This document shows, piece after piece, positions 34,503 through 45,299 of a stretch of DNA of 64,000 nt. The stretch comes from Haematococcus lacustris (Eukaryota; Chlorophyta; Chlorophyceae; Chlamydomonadales; Haematococcaceae). A program made the position numbers and the translations under genes. Position 1 is the stretch's first letter. Each line of letters opens with the position of its first letter. The stretch spans positions 36,001 to 100,000 of the forward strand of contig JASKMD010000184.1 in NCBI GenBank assembly GCA_030144725.1. Reading direction: 5' to 3'. Below the pieces are notes generated by a model. That model saw nothing but the letters and a program-made list of their open reading frames with translations, ran no database searches and was not told the DNA's origin.

Positions 34503-37500
34503 ATGGTGTCCATAGAACAGTCCCTGGGGCATGCCTGTCCCACCCCTCCACCCTCTAGCCCCCTCCTGCCTGAGGGGCTCGCGGCTTTGGCGGCGCAACT
34601 GGCTGCCCGCTGCGACGCCTCAGAGGCAGCTGTAGCAAAGCTGCAGGATCAGCTGACAGCCCTCCAGCAGCAGCAGCAGCGGCAGGCGCAGCAAGACAAG
34701 CAGCAGCAGGGGGCCAAACCGGCTGCTCAACCAGCTCCTGTGCAGCTGCAGGGTGCAGACGCACTCCCTGGCCTGGCATCGGATGTCAAAGTCCTGCAGG
34801 TCTGCAGCAGAGGCAACGGGGTGGGGGGCGGATCAGCACAGCAACAAGGGGAGGAGGTGCAGGACAGCAACAGGGCTTGGGGGGCACAGGGCCAGTCAGG
34901 AGCAGTGTGACAAGGTCCAGGCCACCCTCTCCTGCACCCCACTTTGGTTGACTTTGGTTGACTGCTGTGACGTGCCTGTTGTGACTTCTGGCACGCTTTG
35001 GCCGACTGCTGCCTGCTGCCTGCTGGCTGGCTGCTGCTGACTGACGTGGCCCCTCCCCTGCTGCTGCCCCTCCCCTGCTGCTGCCCCTCCCCTGCTGCTG
35101 CCCCTCCCCTGGGTGCCCAGGAGCAGCTGCGGGTGCAGCAGCAGCAGACGGCCAGCGTGAGCCTGGCCCACACCTCACTGGTGGCGGATGTCCGGGCGCT
35201 GCGCAAGAAGCTGGACAATGATAACGAGGTAGGCCAGGCCTCACCCGCACCGCAGCTTTGCAACAGCAGGGCTCGTGGGCAGAGCGTCAGCAGCAGCAGC
35301 AGCAGCAGCAGCAGCACAGGGGGAGCAAGGCGTGGCTGCCCAGCTCATCGTGGCAGACTGCCTGCACACCCGCCTGATGCTGGGCTGGGAGCAACCCTCA
35401 ACCTCATGCACGAGGCTCTAGCCTGTGACTGAGATGTCACACACACCCTCTCCGTCAGCCTGCGCAGTCTCGGTTGCCAGCCTCCTCGCCATGTACTCCT
35501 CAGCCTGCTCCGCCACTAATGATGTTTCCGATGGCTCCCTTACTACTCAAAACCAGGGTGCTGCCTGTGGGTAAGCTCCCTCCACTACAGCCTTCATGAC
35601 TACAGCGTCAGCGATCGCACCCTTGTTGACTACAGCTCCCATCTCTGGAGGCACGTTCCCTCCTAAGACCACTGCGCTTTACACCAAACCAACAGCTTGA
35701 TGCATGTAAGGCTGATTGCTCATTGAGCTGCCAGGCCTATTGGGTGGTTACGGGCCCAGCCATTAGTGCCCCTCCGGTGCTCTGCAGCCCGGTGCAGCCG
35801 CTGCCTGGCCTTGGGCAGCTGGTCGTTGGCCAACTTGTAGCCCTGCTGGTACTCCTTGCCAGGGGTGGCAGAGCCTCCAGGGGCGCTCCACACTCTCCAG
35901 GTGCAGGGCAGGGGGAGGGGGAGGGGCACCTCATGGCACCACACTAGGCCACACCCTGTGCTCTGCTCTGCTGCTCACGTGCTGCTGTTTGCTGCTTGGA
36001 CTGGTGATGGCTGCTGCAGCTGCAGCCCACCCCATGCCTTTGCATGCTGCCGTGTCTTGCCTGCCCTGCCTGCCCTGGCCTTAGGTGCTCACCACCCAGC
36101 TGAAGCTAAGTGTGAAGCAGCTGCAGGAGCAGCTGGACCAGAAGGGCACCTCCTCCTTGCCAGCCGCCCCCGCTGCCCCAGCTCCGACTCATGACCTGCA
36201 GCGCAAAGTGGTGGAAGTGACGCAGTGAGTGGAGTGCACATTGCAAGCCCCTCACACATGCCACACATGTCACACATGTCACATATTTTATTCTACTGTA
36301 TGCACCGCCACTTGCCAAAGCCCCATCGCATGCTTTGCTGCAATGGCTTTGACTAGGGTGGTTAGGTCAGACAGCACCTGTGCCCAGCCCAAACAGTGTC
36401 AGATGGCTTACAGCTGCCACAGCACCCTTGCTGGCCAGGCAGGCAGGGCAGGCAGGGCAGGCAAGGCAGGGCAGGACAGGGCAGGGCAGGGCAGGGCAGG
36501 GCAGGGCAGGGCAGGGCAGGGCAGGGCAGGGCAGGCAAGGCAGGGGAGGGCAGGACAGGGCAGGGCAGGGCAGGACAGGGCAGGGCAGGGCAGGCAAGGC
36601 AGGGCAGGACAGGGCAGCCGGGCAGGGCAGGCGGACCTTGTGCTCTTAGCCTGGCATTGTGTGGCACAGACATCAGTGCAGGTTGTAGGCCTGGCTGGCT
36701 AGCTGTGGTCAACAGTGGCACATGTTAGTTCTTGTGATCTTGTGATCTTGCGGCATGATGTTTGGTCTTCTTGTTTGGTCTTGCAGCACCTTGGCTCTCA
36801 ACCTTGAGCATTCATTGCAGTCGAACACACTAATTGTGAACCACTACAAAACGGTGTTTTTGGTCTTACAGCATGCCAGTGTGCCAGTGGACCTGGACCA
36901 GGGCATGTTTTGCCCAAGTTTGTTTGCTGCAGCAATGCTCATGGGCAAACTCCCTTTCGTAACACATGTCGCTATTTGTGCGTCGCGTGCACCCATTCAA
37001 AGTCAGGCACGACACTGATGCCTGATACTGGCATCGTTGCTGCTCCTGCTGCCCCTGCTGATGATGAACACAGCACTCCACACCCCTGCCCTATAGGTTG
37101 ACAGAGATCCATAGCCTGCAGCTGCGGGGCCTCCAATCAGACCTGAGTGCTCGCCTGGCGCTGGTGGAGGAAGGCATGGACCGCTTGGTCCAGGTGTGAC
37201 ACAGAGTGACCCAGCCTCTCTCTCACTTGTTGAGGCCCCTGCCAATCAGTCAGACAACCAGCACCTCCCTCGTCAGCCCGCAGAAGCAGAATCAAGTCCC
37301 CTCACTAGGGGTTATGTATTGTCTGTATAGGGTACCTCCCACACACATGGTTTTGATTGGCGGTGCCCTTCCGCTTCTTCTGAGTCATTGCGCCATTACT
37401 TGATATGTGCTTTGAGATGGCTGTGAACCCAAACAGTTTGGGTTTCATAATTCATTTTCACGCTTCATTCTCATGGCTCATTTTCACAGCTCAATCTCAC

Positions 37501-40500
37501 GAAGTGATGAAGCACTCATGCAGCCCTACAACACGGAGCCTGGCTCAGCCATAACAACCCTGACAGCACACGTGTGTGAGCAGCATCGACAGCTAGCATG
37601 CAGCAGCCAATGAGACAGTGCACCTCCTACGGCTGGCTGCCAGGCTGCTACGCCGGGTTGTCTTGCCTGTCCCTTGTCTGCCTGGCTGGCTTGCTGCAGT
37701 CCGGGCTGCTGCCCCCACCAGAAACAGCCACCAAGCAAGAGCTGGCCATCATGGAGCAGGAGCTGCAAGCCAAGGTGGGCTCCACGCCCCACCCACCCCT
37801 CGCACTGGCATCATCAACATCATCAGCAGCAGCATTGCATGGTACTCGCCAATATGCAGTCCAATGCACTGTGATGCACGCCAATGCACAGTCCAATGTC
37901 TCTATGTCCACGTGGGTATATTCTGGATGTGCATGATCATTGCTTACTGCATCCGCCATTGGGTTAGAGCACTCCACGGCTGGGCACTAGTGGGGGACAA
38001 CACAACATAAACTGACCACTGCCTACCCGTCAGCCATCTGGCCCTCACCAGGGCAACTCGCTGCCTGAGCCACTGCCTGACGCCTTGGGGGAAGTTGGGT
38101 GACGGGTGTTAGGGTGACAACGCTAGCTATGGTGCAGCAGCACGGCACCCCGTGGCAATGCCCTTCTGCTGGCTGGCAATCGGAAGCCACCACCTCTTCT
38201 CTTAGCTACTGGCGACATGTCTGCAACCTTGGGTCAGCACTCGCGTTACCAGGTCCACCCACTGCCAGCCTGACTCCCAATATATTTTGTTTACAGATTG
38301 GACCTTCGTTTTGCCTGTGTTACATGGTCTAGTAAAGGCCAGGCTGTCAGCTGTCAGCTTGCCCTACCCTTGCCCTGAACCCCTCACCCCGCTTGCCTGC
38401 CTGCCTGCCTGCCTGCCTGACCGTCTGACTGGTGCAGGTATCAGAGCTGGCAAAGCAGTTAGAGGAGACTCTGAAGGCAATGGAGCAGAAGTGAGTGATA
38501 TCACGCTTAATTTCCCTCCTGCCTGATGCAAGCACCCTTTCCTGGCCCGCCCTGCTGGCTCCCGTCTAGGAGCAGGCACCACAGACAACAACAGACCACA
38601 GACGACACAGGTGCAGGCGCGCACAAGCGTTTCTTTCTTCAAATAGCCACATGTCTGATTCATAGCTCAAAGTGCCATGCTCCATACCCAGAGCTCAGCT
38701 TCAGCTGCTGAAAATCCAAGTTAGCGAAACCTAATGACATGCTCAAATGGGAATGCGTCCAAACTGCTTAAAGCTGAAGACACGGGGCGCATTCAGATGA
38801 CACTCCCTCAACCTGTTGTTGGGTTTGCATGTTTGAGGTATGCAACGGCTGAGTACATGCGCACCTCTCCCACCGAGCCCGGTGTCATGACCAGCGCCAG
38901 CTCTGCCCAGCTTGATGTACTCTGAGATGTCAGCCGATGTGATAGGCCAGTCATCTGGGTAGCGCCACAGCGTGCTGGTCTACCCAGCTGGCTGGCAGCT
39001 GCTACGCTGAGCTCAGTGCTGGCACGGTGCTGAGCTTGGCTGCGCATGGCGCCCATGAGGATGGATTGCTGGGCAGCCAGCTTGTGTCAGTCCAGCAAGG
39101 CTGGCACCTGGTTGCCACGGACCAGGGTCGCTTCTAGGCCATAGCAACCTCAAGGTCGCTCAAGGAAGTCTTCATCGCTTGGCTGCTTGTCCCAGTGGTC
39201 TCAGTGCTTGGGCGTACACAACAGCCAGCCCTTTGGCATGCTCTGGTGGCAGAAAGCGGCTGCCTCAGTTGCGCCCCACAGTTGTTGCGGTTGCTGCCTA
39301 TGCGAGCACAGTTTACTGACCTGCAGCAGCATATTATGCCTGTCTCTGTCATCCCGCTGATGTCTTGCGGTGGTGATGGCATCGACCAGCTGACGTGTGT
39401 TGGACTGCTGCTTTACCAAGCGCTCCACACAACTCTTGTGGGCAACGGCGTCCTTATGGGTCTTGATGGTGATCGAGTTACAGATCAAGTCCTTGTAGCA
39501 GAGCTCGCAGCGCGCCTTGTATTGGCTAGAGGCTTGTATAGCTATGCAGATCAAGTTCCTGTTGCAGCGGCAGGAGCCATTGGCTGCCATTCGTCCTGCC
39601 ATCTTCTTTGGACATTTCAAATGCCTCCTGGCATGCTCAACCCACCTCCTTGCTCCTCACCATCTCCATGCATCCTAACGCACCCTCACCCCTCAGCCCT
39701 GTCATCAAGGGAGTGAAGACAGAGTATCCTCCTTTGCTGGCCTTAGCCCCTAACCCTTTTCCTGGACACCACACACCCTGTCATCACCAAACCTGCTTCT
39801 CAGCTGGGCCCCCTCTCCTCTTCTCCCTCTGCCTGCCGCTGCCCAGGTTTGCTGCCGATGTGGAGGCTGGCCAGGACTCCAGCCCAGACCCTGCCAGCAG
39901 CCTACCCCCTGGTGCCCTCCCTCCCCCCTCCCTGCGCCCCATCCGCCTCCACAACAATGGCGTGCTGTCCACCAGCGGCAGTGCAAGCCCTAGTCCTCTG
40001 CCCCTGGGGCAGCTGCAGAGACCGACTGACACCCAGGTTGGCCTGCCTGGCCACCCAGCAGCAGCAGGAGGAGCAGAGGGAGCAGGTGGTGGTGGTGGAG
40101 GTGGAGGTGGAGGAGTAGGGGTTCCAGCAGGAGCAGCAGGAGGGGGAGGAGGGGTGTCAGGGTTGTGTGCCAGTACTGGAGTAGGAGCAGTGCAGGGTGG
40201 GCAGGCGGCAGCTGCAAGTCCACACACCCCTGGGGCAGAGGCAGCATCCCGGCTGGGGTCCCTACCCCTGCTGCCGCAGCCGCCGCCGGAGCCACGTCAC
40301 ATCTGGGACCCTAGCAGGGTGCCGGTGGCAGGCCGCTTGAAAGCAGCGGAGGCAAGGCAGCCGGGGGTGGGGGCCTCCGGGGGTGCGGGGGGCGAGCTGA
40401 TTGCTCAGGTGGCTGCTCAGAAGAAGCGCGTGCAGTGGGATGCCCAGGCCCTGGCGCAAGCAGAGGCTGCGGAGATGCGTAAAGCCATGAAGGACATCAA

Positions 40501-43217
40501 CAAGCAGGTGGCGGCAGGAGGTGAGGCCTGCCATGCTCGGCATGCACTGGTGTGTGCTGATACAACTGGCACGGGGTAGTGAGATGCTGTGGCACTACAG
40601 GCTGCTGGGTTAGTGAGCTCACACCGCTTACGCCATCAGCCATTAGGCTGCTTGGCCGACCTCCCTCCCTCCCTCCCCATGGGCTCAGGACTTTCTACAG
40701 TGCACTTCAAAGCTAGATGCACACACACATGGGTGCACATGGGCTCAACAGGAAGTCTGCTGGGCTTGTGGCAAGGGGTCGCTTGCAACCACTTGTCATC
40801 CAGGCATCATGCGACAGGTCACACAACCCGTTGGCAGAGGATGGTGTGCCCCCAACTTGTAGTCCCTGTCAGGCCTTGGCTGAGCTCCCTTGCCCAGTAC
40901 TGCTGCTGCTGGGTCCTGGGGAGCGGCCAGTCAACCGCCGGCTTGGGTGCAGCCTGCTGTGATCACCTGATCTCGGGTCAATGCGGGCGGTGATGCTGTG
41001 GCTGCTGCTGGCGGCAGGCATGGGCAGCTGGGAGATGGAGAGGGTGAAGGGTCAGGTGTCGAAGCTGAAGGCGCGGGTGGCCGCCCTGGAACGGCTGCAG
41101 AAGATGGTGGAACAACTAGGGGCAGTGGCAGAGTGCCTCGAGCTGCTGGATAAGTGAGTGGTGGTAAGACGGTGTCCAGAGGGTGCGGATGGGTTAGGGA
41201 GCAAAGGGTAGGGACAAGGACGAGGGGCGGTTGGGAGTTAGGTTAGACACAGCCTCAGGCCAGCCTCAGGCCAGCCTCAGGCCAGCCTCAGGCCAGCCTC
41301 AGCCAAGTCCCTGTCAGGCCTTGGCTGAGGCAAGGTTTAAGGTGATGGGGTGGACGAGTGAGTGCGAGGAAGGAGTTCGACTCCTGATCAGAGTTGGGGT
41401 GGCAGGAAGCAGGGTGGCAGGGAAAGGGGTGCTGCAGGGAGGGGCCTGGCAGAGGGCAGGGCAGGACACGGGTGGTCAGGGGCTGGGGGCCAAGGGGTGG
41501 GATGAGGGGCTAAGTGAGCGGTTAGGTTGAGGGTGGGGTGGGGTAGGGACCATGACCATGTGACCCCAACTGGCCAACCCCATCCCACCCTGTTCCATCC
41601 CTCCCCGTCCATCACCGCCCCTCCCAGCCCCTCACCAATCCACACGACTTCACCTTGCCTTGCCCTCCCACAGGCGCCAGAAAGAGCAGCGGCAACGCAT
41701 CGCCACAATAGAGGAGGTGGGGGGTCGCAGGGCGTGAGGCTGAGTAGAATGACCCGCATACATGTAGCTTTTAGAACATGGCAGGGTTTATCCCATCTGC
41801 TCCTTCCATGTGAGGTGCGACCTCTTGACGACAGCCAAATGCCAGCCAACCCAAGCAAGTGATGCAGACCATGCTCATGTGTCCACTCAGTGCTGCTGCT
41901 AATGCTGCTGCTCCAGTTGCAGCCAGTGCTGCAACTACCTGCACCCCCATACTCGCAGAAGAGGGCGCAGGAGGGCGCTGAGCTGAGAGCTGTGGCTCAG
42001 GAGATCAGCCACCTGCAGCAGCGCAGCCTGACCCTGGGCCTATCTCAAGAATCTAGCGACTCCAACATTGCGGTGAGCAGGCGCAGTGGGCATGGCAGCC
42101 TGGAGTATTCCCACTACATGCAGCCATGAGCTGGCCGTACCACATGGCCCATCATGTAGGCGGCAAGTACCTCTAGGCTAGGCTTTACTACCTGCGCTAG
42201 GGGCAGGACTGGGCTGGGCCTGGGGCTGGGGCTGGGGCTGGGGTTGGGGCCAATCCTCCCTGCCACCTTCCCTGCTGTACAGATCCTGCGTGAGCGCCTA
42301 GTGGTGATCGAGCAGCACTGCACCTCATTGCTGAACTTGTCAACGGACGTGATGGCAACGCGGGAGCAGCTGGAGCGGCACTTGCGCCAGGCCCACCCCA
42401 ACCTGGTGCTGCGCCCTTCCCTGCCCAATGCGGCATCCTCCCAGGTCTGGGCCCTCCACCGTCCTCTTCCCTTTACCCTTACCTCCCTCCTTTTCATCGG
42501 CCATGGCCCACTCAATACCTCACGACTCTCATGTAGCGACACCCAGCCTATGCCCGCCTCTTCGACTCCATCCTATTCATTAGCCAGTACCGACGCCACA
42601 ACACACGTCACTACCTCGACACGGTTAAAAAGGTCACTTCACCTTCCCTCTCGTGTAGCAACCCCCTGCTGAAAGCCACCTCTCCAACTCCACCGCTGTT
42701 TTCGCAGGTGCCAGTGGGATCGCCTGCTCAACAGGCTTCCTTCGTTGAAAGGCTCGATTACGATAACCCCGCAGTGCGTCGGTCGACCGCCCAGGCACTG
42801 CGCGCCGCCCGTGGCGGTGGCGCGATGGCATATGCACAGGGCACGGGCAGCATATCCTCGACGAGCAGCACAGTACCCAGCAGCCAAAGCTCGCGCCTTA
42901 ACATGGCGTCGGCCGGCATTGCAGTGGCCGCAGTTCAGCACATGATGGCTGGAGCGGGGCTCGGTCAAGGCCATGGTGATGGGCAGGGCTTGTTCCACAC
43001 TCGCAGTGTGTTGCGCAACGACACCTCCAGCGACTATAACTCGCATGCACTTCATGACGGGACGGCTGGCCAACCTGCGACGCGGGTTCTACAACAAGTG
43101 GCCCAGTCGCAGCAGCTGCCACATACAGGAGTGCCGTTGTCTCAGCTGTTGCTACAGCGAGCGTCCGCAGACAGCAAGCAGGCGCCACCAAGCAGCAGTG
43201 CCAGTGGGGAAGCATAG
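34503..43217 (+). CDS. Large coiled-coil protein of unknown family
   Basis: Twelve exons: 34503-34799, 35121-35228, 36085-36224, 37097-37193, 37700-37774, 38438-38490, 39847-40520, 41018-41153, 41674-41716, 41959-42072, 42283-42444, 42708-43217. They give 802 aa and all phases match. Heptad-like segments include LAALAAQLAARCDASEAAVA, LRKKLDNDN, LKLSVKQLQEQLDQ, QELAIMEQELQAK, LKARVAALERLQKMVEQLG and LRERLVVIEQHC. A Gly/Pro-rich linker fills exon 7, and a Ser/Gln-rich tail ends SSSASGEA. No enzymatic motif is seen. A structural, possibly centriolar or flagellar, role is only a guess. The start is uncertain: the acceptor at 34496 precedes an in-frame ATG at 34503, so upstream exons may exist. 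Introns hold several element fragments. Confidence 0.75.
35554..35698 (-). ncRNA. Type-2 Fanzor 3' block, copy A
   Basis: The minus strand begins AAGCTGTTGGTTTGGTGTAA, runs through ACGTGCCTCCAGAGATGGGA and TGTAGTCATGAAGG, and ends GAGCTTACCCACAGGCAGCA plus CCCTG. It starts about 20 bp after the stop of the Fanzor-like tail at 35720. Related blocks lie at 27783, 43911, 56716 and 60124. Proposed as an element end and possible guide-RNA scaffold from the TnpB/Fanzor arrangement; transcription is not shown. Confidence 0.45.
35720..35905 (-). pseudogene. Fanzor-like C-terminal tail remnant
   Basis: The minus-strand frame reads GKEYQQGYKLANDQLPKARQ and then RLHRAAEHRRGTNGWARNHP before a stop at 35720. 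This equals the tail seen at 57350-57550. It lies in an intron of the coiled-coil gene, in antisense orientation. Confidence 0.6.
36436..36630. repeat. GGGCA pentanucleotide tandem repeat
   Basis: About 195 bp of GGGCAGGGCA with GGACA and GGCAA variants, in intron 3 of the coiled-coil gene. Confidence 0.85.
39201..39620 (-). mobile_element. Zinc-finger ORF inside an intron, BED/hAT-like
   Basis: A 139-aa minus-strand frame contains ARCELCYKDLICNS followed by IKTHKDAVAHKSCVERL. The spacing C-x2-C-x16-H-x5-H resembles BED or U1-type zinc fingers often found at the N-terminus of hAT transposases. A Gln-rich stretch and VDAITTARHQRDD follow. No transposase catalytic core was found. The ORF sits antisense within the long intron 38491-39846 of the coiled-coil gene. 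An unrelated small gene is possible. Confidence 0.4.
41251..41303. repeat. 11-bp AGCCTCAGGCC tandem repeat
   Basis: Five tandem copies in intron 8 of the coiled-coil gene. Confidence 0.9.
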
Positions 43218-43522
43218 GGTGGGACGTGGCGCAGTGTTGGGCTGATTGCCATGGCGGGCACACACGCATACAGTGATGCACACAGAAGCAGCCATGGCGC
43301 AGTATTGGGAGTTCCTGGATCATAATGGTTTTGGGGTTAGAGCCTTTAATATGGTGGTTTTGCACCAGTATAAGCGGCAGCCTCGTATGGCTGCTTGGCC
43401 TTGCCTATGAGTTGCATCTTGGGTATGAATCCTAGCAATCTGCTCCATGGCGGCATGCACATAGATGGGCACGCACATGGTGTGGAGCATTGTAGGCTGG
43501 GCTGCGTGAATGAGGTGGGATT

Positions 43523-43903
43523 TCAGAAGGATGTGACGAAGAAGGAGGCGGTCGAAGCCGGCAGCCTTAGGCTGCCTTCCCCTCTGGGGGTTGATACATG
43601 GCACTTGTGACGAGGTGCTGTGCTGAGGGCTGATGCATAATCTATGTAGGTGAGCACGCTATCATTACCATTGCTTGCGTGTAGTTGTACATTGCCAACA
43701 GTCTGACCCCATAACCACAAAGGATTTGCCACCCCCAGTGTTGCTATTGCTAGCTGGGTGGGCACACACACTACATCCTTAATCAGTGAGCGCACATACG
43801 TGTTGTTGGCCCGGGTTTTCACACGTACGTCTGCCCTGTATGCCTCATTGCATTTGTTGCCTTTGAAATAAGTAAAACCAACACTCTCCCTCATGCAAGA
43901 CAT
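43523..43903 (-). CDS. 126-aa ORF of unknown origin
   Basis: An ATG at 43903 opens MSCMRESVGFTYFKG, then YRADVRVKTRANNTYVRSLI and GVANPLWLWGQTVGNVQLHA. Its composition is balanced, unlike the low-complexity ORFs nearby. It begins 8 bp beyond the outer end of Fanzor block C (43911-44005) in the same orientation. It could be old element-coding sequence. No family is recognised. Confidence 0.35.
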   Translation of the reverse strand: MSCMRESVGFTYFKGNKCNEAYRADVRVKTRANNTYVRSLIKDVVCVPTQLAIATLGVANPLWLWGQTVGNVQLHASNGNDSVLTYIDYASALSTAPRHKCHVSTPRGEGSLRLPASTASFFVTSF

Positions 43904-43910
43904 CTTCTGC

Positions 43911-44005
43911 CAAGGTTGGCCTGTGGGTAAACTCCCTCATCTACTTCCCTAGCTTCATCAGGGTACCCTTCATGACTACAAACTCCCAGCCCTGGTGGCA
44001 CGTGC
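43911..44005 (-). ncRNA. Type-2 Fanzor 3' block, copy C (solo)
   Basis: The minus strand reads GTGCCACCAGGGCTGGGAGT, then TTGTAGTCATGAAGGGTACC, ending GGGAGTTTACCCACAGGCCA. It aligns with copies A and B. No Fanzor tail is recognisable on its upstream side, so it appears as a solo 3' block. Confidence 0.45.
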
Positions 44006-44101
44006 TGCTCTGCTGTTCGACTGTGGCTGACCTCCCATGGCAGCACACGGGGCATCTCCTCACTTTCCAACACATTGGAAACACAGCGTTTTACAAACAG
44101 C

Positions 44102-44282
44102 CAAGGGCTTGACCATGCCTAGGCCACAGAACAAGGCACCATCAAGCAATCACACCGCCTCTTTCTAAAGCCCTTGCCCCATGTCCCTTGGACCCCATTA
44201 CCCAAAGACTACTGGCTCCGAAGGGTTTGACCATGCCCGTGCCAAAGAACAAGGCACCACAAAGCAGTCGCACCGCCTTGTT
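44102..44282. repeat. Direct repeat of about 62 bp
   Basis: AAGGGCTTGACC...AGAACAAGGCACC...CACACCGCCT at 44102-44163 recurs with a few changes at 44220-44282, a period of about 118 bp. Confidence 0.75.
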
Positions 44283-45299
44283 CTGTGGCATACCGTGTCG
44301 CACCGTGCATGCCTAACACTCCTCATGACCGCTCACTCAATGGGCCTGAACTACACCCAAAGCCACCATTGCAGGCCCACCCGGATGGCAGCAGTTGCTG
44401 GTCCGTGAATATAGCCTTCGCACTTGCCCACAGCCTCGCCTGCCTACCCTTCTTCCACCCTACCTTACACGTACAGCTGGTTACAAAGCACTGAGATCAC
44501 TAGTCCTGCCTAAAGAAGCAAAGTCAGCCTGGAGCCTACTTTGGCCTCCTGCACATCAGGGATCACGAACAGGACATGCATCCTGCCAAGATCCTGGCAC
44601 AACCCAAGATCAACCCTGCAGGTGTGGTGGGGTATGCCAGGTCAGATGCACAGATCCATAAACTCACATAACCAACACACCGTGCAAGACAACAAATGAA
44701 GGTATGGTGATGAGGGGTGAGCTGGTGTAATGAGTGGGTTTTGAAAAGGCACACAACATGTGAACACCACCCATTGGTGCCGCACTGCCAGCTATCTATC
44801 TTGTCTGAGCCAGGCTGCCCTCATTGACCCAAGCAAGCAAGCAAGCAAGCAAACAAACAATCGCAGGGGCAGTGACCCTGGAGCAGTACCTGACACTAAG
44901 GGTTCCACACATGCCAAGCGCCCCCTCTGGTGCCTGCTGATGATACAAGGCGGGTTCCCACACCACAAACCCATTGGGTTATCCGACAAGAGCATGAAGG
45001 CAGCCTGGGCTGTTGCCTGCCAGGCTGCTGCTGTTCGTACACATGATGCCAAATGGTTTGTCACAGTCAGGCAGCAGACACCCATGGCAATGGCCATGTC
45101 CACTACTGCTGGGCACTACACAGGGTCACACATAGTCACACAGGTCAACTGTAGTGCATACGCTGTGACCAGGCCTGCCCTGCACATCCACCTGCTCCGC
45201 ATCACTCCCTGCTGATGACCAAAGCCAGGAATGATTGTGACCAAAAAGGGGAGGAGAGACACGGTGGGAGAGCACGCACTACTCATTAGCTGACCCAGG
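44283..45299. other. No supported gene
   Basis: An open plus frame at 44760-45215 contains GLSDKSMKAAWAVACQAAAV but shows no motif and no good splice context. An AAGC/AAAC tetranucleotide run lies at 44838-44862. Confidence 0.4.

Noticed and set aside
36362..36728. Gly/Gln/Ala and Pro/Cys/Leu repeat ORFs
   Set aside because: Frames of the GGGCA pentanucleotide repeat in an intron.
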